In this document: one piece after another, positions 1-12,053 of the stretch
Position numbering within the stretch: position 1 is the first letter of the stretch
How the letters are laid out: each line of letters starts with the position of its first letter
Source of the DNA: Gyromitra esculenta
Taxonomy: Eukaryota; Ascomycota; Pezizomycetes; Pezizales; Discinaceae
Assembly (NCBI GenBank): GCA_038503075.1
Contig: JBCAML010000002.1
Span: forward strand, 2,852,001-2,916,000
Reading direction: 5' to 3'
Length of the DNA: 64,000 bases
Translations under genes and position numbers: made by a program
Notes under the pieces: generated by a model
The model's input: only the letters and a program-made list of their open reading frames with translations
Told to the model about the DNA's origin: nothing
Database searches by the model: none

Positions 1-1229
1 AAAAATAGATAGAGTGCAGAAAAACGGGTAATTTGCTAAACCCGGTTCCTTGGTAGCTAAAAAGTAGGATCATGCGCTTGCAGGCAACTCAGGTCCCTAG
101 GCAGCTGAATGGCACGGTTCGAGATCCTGTGCCAGCTGAAAAAGAAAGTTTTCTCTATGCAAATACACGAATAAACAAAGTGCTGGCGTCATCGAGATAA
201 TGGCTTTTAAAGATTCTGTTCAGGGTGTTCTTCTGGAGATGGATAAATGGATGCGGGACGAAAGGGGCCGACAGCATGTTCAGGGTTTTAGATGTGGATT
301 TCAGCGTTTCATGATTACAGCGCACGGACAACACCATTTATCACCGGTGCCTAGGTAATCCAAGATGCACTCTGGGCTGCAGTGTATCCCGCTTGTTCGG
401 GAACAGTGTTCGGGAGCAGTCAGTCGGTTCTGTAAATTTGCCGGCGGGGAGTTAGAGCCAGAACTGTAGGGAGGTGTGCGAGATTTGTCTGATTTGTGTG
501 TCTGGTGTTCATGTTCTGTATGTGAAAACATACAGCTTTTGTATCGCGTGATGGAGCCCAAGGAGCACTTGTATTCCCCTTCATGCCATGCATCCCTTCA
601 AGCTTTGTTTTGCATCCATTCGTGTTGCACAGGACACATTTAATTAGGACGAAGGATACGGTGTATTCTAGAAACCAAGATCTGCTGAGCCGCCGCCACA
701 TCCAGGCTATGGCGAGCAGAGATCAGGTGGCAGCGAAGGGGAGAATGGGAAAGTGGCGGGGGAGGCGGAGGCTGTTTTTCTTTCTGTTAGATCTGGGGGG
801 ATGGGAAATTCTTTGCCGAGGAGTGTTCGGGAGCCCTGTCAAGTTTCCGCTCTTAATAGTGGCTATCCCTCCTCTTTCCGACTAATTTGTTGCAAGTGCA
901 ATTTTGGAGATTTCCCGATCCTCTCGTGCAGCAAGCCTCCTGTCAGGTACAACACAAGCTTGCAAAGCCGTACCTGCCCCAGTTTTGCCCCTGGCCTGGC
1001 TGGAAAGAGACTCTACCGCGCGTCCGCAGGCAAACATTGAAACCTAGCCACCAACCAGAGTACAGTCCGTACCAAAACTCGAGTTTCTTGGCAAGAGACC
1101 CTGTCTGCACTTTGCGCTGTTTGGTCAGTTGCTGCCGCTCGCTCCCTCCTCGCTCTTGCTCTTCTGTTTCCCTCCTTTTCCCTCACCACTTCGTACATCA
1201 CCGCCCAACCGCCAATTTTCTCCCCTCCT
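1..1229. other. gene-free stretch upstream of the TRP-like gene
   Basis: I see no spliceable or conserved coding region here. Open frames are short, overlap on both strands and resemble no family I know. A small interrupted hairpin lies at 102-138 (CAGC and TGGCAC arms pairing with GTGCCA and GCTG around a 13-nt loop). Its loop contains GGTTCGA, but no tRNA cloverleaf forms around it. Confidence 0.5.
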
Positions 1230-1603
1230 CTCGCTCTCGTGCGTTTCGTGTCTTTTTTTTATATTGTTTCCCCCCCAACCCTGACACTCGCTTTCTATCT
1301 TAGTCTAGCTGCTTTCCATTGGTATTTCCATTGCCGTTCCCTTGCAGGCGCTCCACTTTCCCTCCTACCCTTTCCCTTTCGCCTTTCTCTCCTTCATTGT
1401 CTCTTTCTTTCTCCTTCAGTTGTTTATCGAGTCTTTGTTGTGTCCGTCACCCCCCCTTCATTCCAGCCACCCATTCAATTGAGTCAACGGAACGAAGCTA
1501 AAGCAATTATCGACATTGGCTCATTAATATTCGACCTTCTTGTGGTCCCCCCTAACAACCTTCTTTATTTTTCCTTTATTTCATTTACACATACACGACA
1601 ATC
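1230..1603 (+). promoter_or_regulatory. pyrimidine-rich promoter/5' UTR of the TRP-like gene
   Basis: The + strand becomes strongly C/T-rich from about 1130 to 1480, with repeated CCCTTTC/CTTTCT runs. It then turns mixed and AT-rich until the ATG at 1604. CT tracts just upstream of the transcription start are common in highly expressed genes of filamentous ascomycetes. No clear TATA box was identified. The precise start site is not determinable from sequence alone. Confidence 0.5.
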
Positions 1604-4167
1604 ATGTTATTACGAAAACTTCTCCCAGGTGGATTCGCCTCTTCATCATCTTTATCAGCATATAATCCGCTATCAACATCGTCACTACTATCAGCCTTTC
1701 TTCTATTCTCAGCGTTCGGCTCCCTGCCGGTTCAGGCGAACGATGTACTGGAAACTAATGGCTTCTCGTCATGTCTCAACACCTCTGACATCCAAGTTAC
1801 TCGAATGAACGTCAAATATGATCGGTCTACAAACTTAGTAACATTCGACCTGGCTGGTTCGTCCAAGTCACAGCAAAAGGTGAAGGCAGTATTGACCGTG
1901 ACGGCATACGGAAAGGAGGTGTATAGAAATGAATTTGATCCGTGCGATAAAAACATGACCCAGTTGTGTCCTCGTATGTCCCCTAATATTCTGCTGGATG
2001 TGTTTTTAGGTGACGACGTGAGATACTGATATGCCTCGTTTCGATTGGTTAGTACCCGAGGGAACTTTTGCTGCGAAGGATGAAATGACAATTCCTGCTA
2101 GCTACGCGTCTATGATTCCTGCTATCGCGTTTCAAGTGCCTGATCTCGACGGTATGGCGAAGCTAGAATTGAAATCTTCAACAAACGATGCTTCGCTCGC
2201 GTGTCTTCAATCAGTGGTCCAGAACGGGAAAACAGCAGACCAACCAAGTGTACGATATGTTACTGTTGGCGTTGCTGCTGCTGCTCTCGTGCTCTCGGGT
2301 GTCTCTGCTGCTGGGGCTGCTGGGGCTGGCTCTGGAGCTGGACCGTCACCAAACTTTGGAGATGTCATGTTTTGGTTCCAGAATATTGCCATGAATGGGA
2401 TGTTGTCTGTTAGCTATCCTGCCGTCTATCGGTCTTTCGCCAGTAATTTCTGTTGGAGTACAGGGATTATTCCATGGGAGGATATGCAGAGGTCTATCGA
2501 TAACTTTCGTGCGACAACTGGTGGACGTTTGGACAAGATGTCAATAGAATATCTGATGAACTCGACATTAGTGTACAACGCAGGCAGCGCCTCATCCACA
2601 GCTACTACTAACAAAACTCGCCGTGGCTTGGAGTGGGCCGTCAATGAGCTCTTTCGCCGTACAGTTGAGATTAATGGCACTTCCGTCGATGGCACTTCAA
2701 CTAGTACAAACGGCACCACGCTAACAGCGCAGGACAAGGTGATGAACTATGTTGATGGAATCCAGGCTTACGTTGAGAAATTGCAAATTCCTTCAGCTAA
2801 CACCTTTATGACTGTCTTGCTGGTCTTCTGCATTGTGATTGCGTCCATTGCTGTTTGCATCTTACTGTTCAAGGTTATTCTTGAAGTATGGTCTTTGTTT
2901 GCGACTTTTCCTAAGGCTCTGACTGGTTTCCGTAAGAGGTACTGGGGATTTTTGGCGAGCACTATCGTTAGGCTTGTGAGTCTACTTGTCTTTCCGAGTC
3001 ACCGTTTATACTAATTATTATCTAAATAGGTTCTGATTCTCTACGGAACGTGGACACTCTATTGCTTCTACCAGTTCAGGAATGGTGACTCTTGGGGTGC
3101 GCACGCGCTTGCCGCACTAACTCTTGCTGTTTTCACCGGTGTTCTCGCTTTCTTCGCAGTTAGGATCTTCATTCTGGCTCGCCGCCAAAAGGCTGCTGAC
3201 GCCGAACACGAATTCCAAATGTCGATGCAAGCCTCCGGAGAAAAACCCTACGAGAAACTGTTCGATCACAAACCTTACATGCGCAGATATGGATTATTCT
3301 ACGATCAGTTTAAGACGAGCTTCTGGTGGGTATTTGTACCGTTGATTGTTTACGCTTTCGCCAAGGGTGCATTTATTGCGCTTGGTGATGGACACGGAAT
3401 CGTTCAGACTGCTGGGCAACTGGGGTGCGAGGTCTTCCTCTTGGTTCTCTTGGCGTGGAATCGTCCTTACAACACAAAGTCTGGGAACGTGCTTAACATT
3501 ATCATCGCTGTTGTGCGTGTTTTGTCTGTTGCATGTCTTATCATTTTCGTGGAAGAGTTGGGAATCGCGGCGGACACCAAGACTGTTACTGGTATGTTGT
3601 TCGCTTACATTAGCTTAGGCTTGGTTAGATGGCTAATTTCGTGGCATAGGTGTTGCTTTAATCGTTATTCAATCTGTGCTCACCGCCGCCCTCGCTATTT
3701 GTATCGCCGTCAATGCGATTATCGTTACGTGCAAAGAGAATCCTCACACTAAGAAGCGCAAGGAGATGGAAAAGCAACGCGAAGCCGATCTGACACCTCT
3801 CGATGCCCGCAATTCGTTACTTGGAGACCCCCTTTTCCCCCGTGGAGCCGGTTCGGATGGGAAGGGTCGGTACACTCTGACTCCAACACAAGATACATTC
3901 CACTTTAACGACACCAGTGGTCAGAGCAACTTTCCGCTTCACCACATGATGCCTGCATCAGAGCAATCAGCGCGCCATTCACGTAACGTGAGTGCCCACA
4001 GTGTTTCGAGGGTAGGCCTTGTAGATTCTGCCGCGCCGATGCCGTACGAACAAGAGCCCTATGGGCATGATGTATACGGGAACGAGGCGTATGGGCACGA
4101 ACGAGTTCACTCAGGCCATCAATTTGATAGCCATCAGCCACATCATCCAGTAGGGACTGGATATTAA
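1604..4167 (+). CDS. TRP-like / flavin-carrier (Flc)-type multispanning membrane protein
   Basis: Four exons: 1604-1973, 2053-2975, 3030-3591 and 3650-4167. The introns have GT-AG ends and phases fit, giving 790 residues. Residues 1-46 form a signal peptide ending near VQA. They are followed by an ML-like lumenal domain with paired cysteines (SSCLN, DPCDK, QLCP), the layout of the TRP_N/ML-like plus TRP families. Yeast Flc proteins of this family act in the ER/vacuole or plasma membrane in FAD or calcium transport and wall maintenance. Hydrophobic segments lie near residues 193-215 and 374-400, then come as a dense block from about 428 to 640 (about nine in all). The cytosolic tail is hydrophilic and ends in a His/Tyr-rich stretch with repeated YGH and YGN/E units. 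The start is the first ATG before the signal peptide. The substrate (flavin, calcium or other) cannot be read from the sequence. Confidence 0.88.
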
Positions 4168-7100
4168 AAGAATAGTCGGAAAAGTATTTTAGAAATTTTA
4201 AAAAAAACTCATGAAGATTGTTTGGACGGGACGGAATCGATTGACTTAGCGTGGGGTTCTTTTTGCTTCTAATTCCTATTTTTTTGCTAAATTAAAGTTT
4301 TTTGTTTAATAATTTTACCTCTCTCCATGCTTTTAGATTCCAGTCTATTGACAGGAAGATATGCGTATGAGTAGGGAGGCTTTGTCTATTTTTATTTCTA
4401 TTCCTTCCTTTTGTAGCATCACTTTCTTCCTCTGTTTCGCCTAATTCCTTTCGTCTACTTTTATATCTCCTTCGAGATAGCACTCATTATCGTTGAGACG
4501 GAGAGCAGAAAAGAACTAGAACGAGGGCAACAGGTGCAACAATAGGGAAGAAGAGTAAGGGAAGCTCGGATGCAGGAAGGACAGATGCCGTTCTTGGTTT
4601 GGCTTCTCTGGAACGGAGAATGGGTTTATTTATTTTTTTGGGTCCTTTGCTTTTCGTGGAGATATAAAGGGGATGTCTTGTTTTTCTTATGGGGTTGCAT
4701 TTACACGGGTTCGAGGGCTTTTCTATTTCCCATTTTCTTTGTTTTTATATTTTTCTGATTTATCATACTACTTTATTGTTGTCGCGTTTGTTGGCTGCAG
4801 GTTTATCAAAAATATTCACCCGCATACACTCGTCTTTTTCATTATACATTGATGGGTTCCGTTTCTTATAGCTAGGTAGGCCTTCATTTGGGCTTCGGTT
4901 TAGTGGCTACATGTATGTAACTATTGGTCAAGAGGGGAGTTTATAGTTCTTCGCTTCTGGAAGGGGGAGAGCAGTATTGATGTTTGTATTTGTATTTTGC
5001 GTATTTTCGTTTGCAAACATTTCCGGGCAGTGCAATTTTAAGTGATTTTTGGTTTTTTTTAAGATCTAAAGATTGCTCCCTGCATGTTTCTTTTTTCTAA
5101 AGAAAGTAGAAAACCGGTTTCCACACCTACCAGCACAAGTCTGCTTTGGATCATCCTTAATCACTCGTAGTTTTTGAAATTGCCGATTTGGGATAGACTA
5201 AAACGACAGGAGAAATTGCACAGCTTTCAATCGAATAACTTCAGGATCAGTAATACCCCTGATCAGGGAACCAGTGTATTTTGTGCTTGAGTTAAGCAGA
5301 ATGACAGGATCATAATTCGGATACGAAATAATTCCGATGCCGGAAATCCGAAGCTAGCTTTCCACGCCAACCCCATACCGAATAGGAATTATTTTTTTAT
5401 TTTTTTCAGCTGAATGTGTTGGATCGAACCCGGTATTATGGTCAGTTCACTCCCCCTCTTATATTAATTGATCTAACTGCCATTCCTACCCATAGCTCTA
5501 CGAGGAAATTTTTTCGGGTGTAAGGATAACTAATCAATCCCATGAAACGAATGGGCATAGCGGTAAATTCCGAAGGGCGCGCCTAGTCTCTAACGGCGAA
5601 ACTGTTCCGAGATCACGTGCAAAAGACTAGTGGGTCTGGTTTGGCGGCTTTAGGTTGATTCTAAGTTTTCTGATACTCTTGGAATGCAATGGAAGTTAAT
5701 TCGTACGATGAACTTGGAATAATACTGCTTATTCGTCGTATTCGCTGTGGCTTAGGTAAGATATTTGTGAAAATAGGTACTATTATGGCGTCCTCAATGA
5801 TGACCGAACTACTCTACCGGTGAAAAGTATGTAGCTGTGGGCAGCTAGAGGTCTTATGCATTCCTATTTGCTTCTATTTTATCTTCTAGTATTATCTGCG
5901 GGGAGAATCGTTTTTTAAGAAACGTTCATATGACTTATAATATGCTGATGAAAATCCTTGATGATGGTGGCAGTTCTCAAGGGAGGGTTGATAAGGGTTT
6001 GGACTGAGCGGCAGTGTGCGAATTCCGTGCCATTAATACGATTTCCCCCAAAAGTGGATCCCTACGCAATAATACTTCAGGGGTTAGATTCGCATATTCT
6101 CATTTTTGGAGGCAATGGATATTTTAGGGGATCTCTGGAGAGATTTTTAATTTTCATATAACTAGGTACCTGTGTAGCAAACCGCAAACGTAGCTGAATA
6201 TAGATTCGATTTAATAACCTTTATTAAATAATTACATGATGTAAGCACTAGTAAGTGGTTTATGACACTACTAACATACGAGTGAAAATTTGTGCTCGCT
6301 TGGATACCATCAGTACCATCGCTCAACTTATTAGACAGTATCTACACACGTGACTTACAGCTAATCGCGCAGCTGGGGATCGCGATCATGGAATAGATGA
6401 AGTTAATGTAGTATAGGGGCGAGAGAATCGAAGAGGCTGAGAAAGGAATATTTTCTGTTAGATTCTCTAGTTATGGTTCGGGTGTGTTTGTGATGTCTTC
6501 GCCGCTAGAATGAGTTTCATTGAATGTCGTTCATGTCGAGTGGTATGGTATTTGGATAGCACAACCATGTAAGAGAGGTCTTGACACTCCAATGTCTGAC
6601 TCGCTAGTGAGGTGGGGCGGCAAGACTTTTCTTACATGGCTATACATGTACACATAATTACATGTAGTGCGTGGAGGTACGTATAATAGTTTTTAGGTCG
6701 TTGTTGACTCGACAGTCGATAGTAGTCTAGATGCAGCCGCCACCTGATTTATATGGATTTCTGTGGCTATAATCCCAGGGGGTCAGTTATTGGGTCTAGT
6801 TTCCAGTTTAAGTAGATGTAAACTATTCCTTTAGTAGAAATTTCAAAGGCATTTCGTTGTAATAGTATTTGAAACCGAGTCAAAAAGCCCGAATATCTTA
6901 CCTAGCTGACCATCCTGGATTGATTTATCTCTCCCTCTACGGAGTTAGAGCAACATCGTGACTTTGTGGGGTGGATGTTCTTGCTGGAGCGACTCGATGC
7001 ATGTGAAATGATTCTTGTACTGACAAAAATGTGGTCTTGTAGGTTTGAGATCTTCATAAATAAGTGGGGACGACTGCGTCGTGTATAGATGATTCAACAA

Positions 7101-7842
7101 ACTAAACAGGACCTAAATCCTCCTCGTAAACTGTTATCTCCTTCAGGACTGTCACTAAAATTGTATAGAAAACACCTCGCGCCGGATAGGCTTACATATA
7201 AATAACGAAGGCGCTGGAATAAAGTCCGTATAATCAAGGGGGCCTGCTTCGTTGTATGGAATGTAGGATTCTCTAACCTCTGATCCACACAATTGCCGTT
7301 ATAAGCAATTCGGATTATTAAACTTCGAAAGGGCTAGCTTTTGTACCCTGGTTTGCTTACCTTAAAGCTTGACGGATTAACTAGTAAAGCTTCGTTGTGG
7401 ATAACAATATGAGAAGGTTAGATTTCTGCGCGATTTTGAGATTCGAATTCAACAATCCTACTATATAACTATCCAGTAGAATTATTGAACATGAAAAGCA
7501 GTATGGGAAGTGTGAAGGTCGACGTTAATGGGAGCAATATCGGGAGGAGAAACTGGGTTGTGCCATAAGTGATTGAACTAATGTGAAGGTCATGCTAGGT
7601 TAGGAGAAGTGTGTTTGCAGTTCGCCCAACTTAAGTGCTTGGAGCGCCAACCTTAAGGTGGTAGACATTCCACTACACCGAAAAGGTTTGCCGGTCGGGT
7701 ATAATGTAAAGAAATCTTGGAATATTTTTCAAGGCAAGTGTTTCAGTAGTTGGTGTTGTATAAAGTGGCGCTGAGATGTAGATAGGCTGAGTTTTTGATA
7801 CGAGATCTCTCGAGTTACTCCAAATGGTGGGAAATAGTAATT
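4168..7842. other. gene-free stretch downstream of the TRP-like gene
   Basis: No recognisable gene. The first 300 bases are AT-rich with A and T runs and probably hold the 3' UTR. The rest is mixed sequence with many stops in all frames. Three copies of TACATGTA lie at 4908, 6643 and 6659. Around 5410-5500 the minus strand contains a GGGTTCGATCC B-box-like string, but no T-stem pairs, so it is not a tRNA gene. Confidence 0.5.
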
Positions 7843-7947
7843 CTACTCAAGTGGCCGGAATCTTTTCAGCTCAAGTGATCAACTAATGATAAATTAACCT
7901 GTCAAATCGGGTCACATGACCTGAAAAGATTTCGGCCGCTTGAGTAG
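7843..7947. repeat. 105-bp foldback / MITE-like inverted repeat
   Basis: The left arm at 7843-7869 (starting CTACTCAAG, ending CTTTTCAG) matches the reverse complement of the right arm at 7921-7947 at 25 of 27 positions. Pairing continues imperfectly inward through TCAAGTGA/TCACATGA. It encodes no protein. The size and symmetry suggest a small non-autonomous foldback element. I saw no convincing target duplication, so a transposon origin is an inference. Confidence 0.55.
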
Positions 7948-10157
7948 TGATAAAGTTGTGGAGGGGTCTTGGTCTTGCATTACGCAATAACCGTACGAGC
8001 TAGTTCAGCCACATGATTGATTGGCTGAATTTTATGGTGCGTGCGTAATATGGGTCGTAGCGCAACGAACCTCATGTAAACAGACTGTCTACGATCTCTC
8101 GAAACCTTCGAGTTACTGGTTCGGAATTGGCCTTACTTTTTGTGGGCTGTCTAATTCCCAATGCTACTGGAGAAGGAAATTTCTATTAACATGCAGATGC
8201 TGAGCTTGGGAACCGGATTCACAACTAATCACTCGACCATACTATTAGATTTCTTTGCTTTACGAGAAGGAGTGCTTGAGATATGCTTAACTACCCGATA
8301 GATGCCTGGGTTTTGCCTTATCGACATGATTTTTGTGGTATAGTACAGGAATAGTATTTTTGGAAGATAAGATCGTGTCTTAATGCTAGCCCTCATTGCT
8401 ATCTCGTCACCATTTGGCAGCCGTCAGCCTCATGGTTGTCTATTCCTGCTTCATGATAGATTGATGCTTTTTCCGGGGCTGTAACTGCCTATGATCATAG
8501 AGTAGTAATATGCAGGTGTACGGGCATACAGTGTGCAGCTATAAGATTAACAGCATCCAAATTAGTCTCCCAGCCGTGGAGATCCCTCGATTTCTGAGTT
8601 TCAAGCGGATCGCTTCGTGATAATTGGCTTAAGGGCTTTGGACAGGAAAACCTGCAGAAGATCCAGCATATGTATATACCAATAAAAACATAGTGCAGAC
8701 CTGAATGTCATGTTAGAAATTGCTATACCTAGCTCTAGCCCGTGCGACCCATGCTGTGCCTCTGTGCATGGAGATGTTGGCATTTTTGAAATGTCTTAAT
8801 CACCTTCGGAACCTAGCCCATAAAAAGCTTAGTTTGGTAACTCGCTGCTAGTAAGGACAGTGAGATATTATTTATATCCGGATATCAGCAGGTACACCCA
8901 TAACTATCTTCGGGGTTATTCCTTTCTCCTTCGTGCTATTGCATGAGCAATGGGGGTAACTTTACCCCGCAGCTGCAGTCTTCCAAATAGCAGGGATGAA
9001 ATGAGTTAAGCGAGTCTCTCGGGCACGTTGGGATCTGGAACACGCTCGAATGGAAGAACCGATCCTCGAGCGTGGCGAGAATTGTCGAAAATGTGGAGAC
9101 AGTGCTACTTGAAACTTTCGAGATGAGGGATGTGGCCCTGGCGTGTGTGGTTAACGCTTTGTGTGGAGTAATTGCAGCAGCTGTCTAGAGTATGGTCTTT
9201 CAATGCCTCTCTGGTCACAAGGTAGCTAGACAGCAGCAACGTCTCGAGAAAAAAAGTTGTTCTGGAACCCAATTTAGCAAACGGTTGAAGTGTATCGGGG
9301 TCGGTGAACGCTTGAAGCGCTGATCAAATACATCCAAGGTAGTACTGCAGACGCCTTCGTCATGCGAGAGCACTCGGCGCACCTTTGGAGATGAAGCGAA
9401 GCACATTGCATCAAACCCGGGTTGTGTATTATGGGGTGATGTGATGGGGTGTTGCCCCGAGATTCCGGATACTTTTCCGGCAATTGTAACCCCGCTTGTG
9501 GTAATGATTTGGTCCGATTTGATATCTGGGATTTTCATCAGAGCCTCCTTTTTGTAAATAAATATATTACAGCGGGCTGTGGTCCATGGTCATGCCTGTG
9601 ATAGCGAAAGCATGGACGAATACAGGCAGATGCCGAGGATTCGTGCGACAGCCGCCACGCGTTGACTGGTGGATCGAACACACGCAAAACCAACTGACAG
9701 CGATGCAGGTCAGGTGCAGATGATGCAATGCACAAACCACAGAATTTTAAGACGACGCTCAGAGCCATTTTGGAGCACGGAGGTGCAACAGGCAGCCGCC
9801 GTCAGAATGGTTTGGAATTCGTTGCGGTCGCGATTGGAGAAACGCCGCTTAGCAGATGCCGCTGATAGCGTTTTCACTTCCCTTCCCTTCCCGTGCCTCT
9901 CCTACCTCCCGTACCTGTCACACTGGCCCGCTTGTTCCTTGGAGTGGGTCTGTCTTTAGGCTGTGGGGAAATCGCCATGTAGATTTTTGTATGTCATTTC
10001 TTCCTGCTCGATTTGGTTTCTATTAGCAAATCTGTTCCTATATAGAACCCGATTCATCTCTCTCATTCTCCTCGATAGTTCCCACAATCATCTGCTCTTC
10101 CCCTGCTTTCTCAGTCAACGCCAATTCCGCCTATAAAATAAGCCATCAAAAGACAAA
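7948..10157. other. gene-free stretch before the methionine-synthase-like gene
   Basis: I cannot support a gene here. The minus strand is open at 9538-9215 from an ATG (starting MKIPDIKSDQ), but this 107-residue frame matches nothing I know and overlaps another open frame. The last 250 bases before 10158 are C/T-rich with TCTCTCATTCTCC-type runs and probably hold the promoter and 5' UTR of the next gene. Confidence 0.4.
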
Positions 10158-12053
10158 ATGCCTATCCCAACTGAAGTAGTTGGTTCTCTTCCTCGCCCCG
10201 AGAAATTACAGGCTGTGTATGCTCTCTGTGATGCTGGAAAGGTGTGGATTACTTTTCTGCTGAGTTTTCTATGATCAATTTACTAAACTGAACTAGGCAG
10301 GTTTTGAGCAACTCTATGCTGCTCAAGATGCAGCTTGCAAAGACTCCATTGAGCGTATGGAAGCAACAGGCCAGCCAATGGTCACTGATGGAGAGCAGCG
10401 TGCTAGTAGTTTTGCTACTTATCCACTCACAGAAACCCTTGGTGGGACTGGTCTCGCTGATTGCTTGGCAGGTGATGGACAGTACTTGTTTGTGCTCTCT
10501 CTTCTGGTTCATATATTACTATTTTTGCTGTGGGCTTAGGAAGTGGCCGGCCACGCTGCAGCCACCCCCTAGCCTAATTTATAAGACGTCGGTGGGATTG
10601 GGTTAACAAGTGGTAGTGGCCTTAAATTTTGAGCTCTGGGAGTGGCTGCAACGAGGTGGCCTAAATACTTGATAAAACTTTTGTTTTTGATGAGGATAGA
10701 TTTGCTGACGAAAAAACAGTGCGATCTTTGAAGATGGGTTAGAGCATCCGCTAAAGCTTCCTAAGATTATTATATAGTTGCCTTTCTAGAGTTTCCAACT
10801 AACCCATAGTTCTATAGCCATAACCGCCAACTCCCTCGCCTAGTCAAGGGACCCTTCCGTTACAAGAACTATGCCGCGGATTACCTCAAGCAGTCAATCC
10901 GCTATGCCACAAAGCCCATGAAACAAGCGGTCATCGCACCGAGTATGCTATGTTTGCTCTATCCTCTTGATGATGAAATAGAGGGCTACACTAGAGATCA
11001 ATTCCTTGCCGATTTGGTGGATGAATGCGAAAAGGATATCCGAAAGTGCTTTGAAGGTTACTTTGATCCCTGTTATCCATACGTATTTTATAAGAAAACT
11101 AATCCAAGTACTGTATATAGCCGGTGCGCAAAGAGTCTCTATTGATTTCACTGAAGGTATCACATCTCTTGAATCACACCAGTCGCTGCCTGTTAGCTTC
11201 ATAAGCTCTCACTCGCCCACAAGACTCTTACGATTTACGTGCTCACAATCGTCGTAGGTCGTCTTGCTTTGAGGAATGATCCTAGAAATCCTTGGACTGG
11301 GCGCAATATGCTTGAGTCTTTCATCGAGCTGAATAACCGTGTTTTTGAACGCTTCACTGCAGCGGAACGCAAAAACATTGGTATCCATACCTGCCCAGGT
11401 GGTGACTGTGACTCCGTACACAGTTTAGATGTGGATTACAGTGCTCTGTAGGTTTCCCAATTTATAATCCCTGGACCGCTCGTTTTTGGCTATTCTTGAG
11501 TTGGCCCACGGTGGTGTGTGGGAGTTAGCTATGACTAATTTATTGGATGACGGAAACAGTCTGCCTAGCATGTTCAAAATGAACGCAGGCTACTTCTTAG
11601 TCCAAATTGCCAGCGAGGCGGATAAAGAGAAGGTTTGCCGACCCCAACTAGAAGTATCAGCTAGGATTGTATTTTAATCAAGAAACAGGTATACAAGCTC
11701 TGCGGCGAGCACTCCCGGGAGGATGCCAATGGTGTAGCACAGGTTAGACACCTTCTCCCCTGTTGGCGATTCTTCTCGGTTCTTAATAGATCTAGGTCGT
11801 CTTCATTGGTGTGATAAACCCGCTTAACCCCCGCGTTGAGACCCCGGAAGAAGTCTGCGACGCTCTCGTGACAGCTGCAAAGTATATCCCGCCGAACAGG
11901 TTGGGTGCCACCGACGATTGTGGGTTCAGCCCATTTAGTATTGATGTGAAGCCACGGCACGGTGGGCCCGATGTGGCTAGGGATATAGCGTTTGCGAAGA
12001 TCAAGGCGAGAGTTGAAGGAGCAAAGTTGGCGAGTGAGAAACTGAGAATTTGA
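10158..12053 (+). CDS. cobalamin-independent methionine synthase-like (MetE/UROD-fold) protein
   Basis: Eight exons fit in phase: 10158-10241, 10297-10487, 10818-11056, 11121-11156, 11258-11447, 11560-11632, 11689-11742 and 11796-12053 (374 residues). The product is the short single-barrel MetE-like family (related to bacterial YxjG/YxjH), not the roughly 750-residue two-barrel MetE. Family landmarks in order: GSLPRP at the N-terminus, TDGEQ, LPRL.KGPFRY, IDFTEG, IHTCPGGD (His and Cys of the zinc site, about residues 227 and 229), INPLNPRVETPEE and TDDCGFSPF (zinc Cys about residue 331). It would bind zinc and transfer a methyl group to a thiol. The natural substrate of the fungal proteins is not established. 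The exon 2/3 junction is least certain: intron 2 is 330 bp, and the splice used gives QYFHNRQLPRL, so a few family residues (or a microexon) may be missing there. Confidence 0.82.

Noticed and set aside
5405..5500. Possible minus-strand tRNA around GGGTTCGATCC
   Set aside because: The T-stem does not pair (G-A mismatches), and no acceptor or anticodon stem forms.
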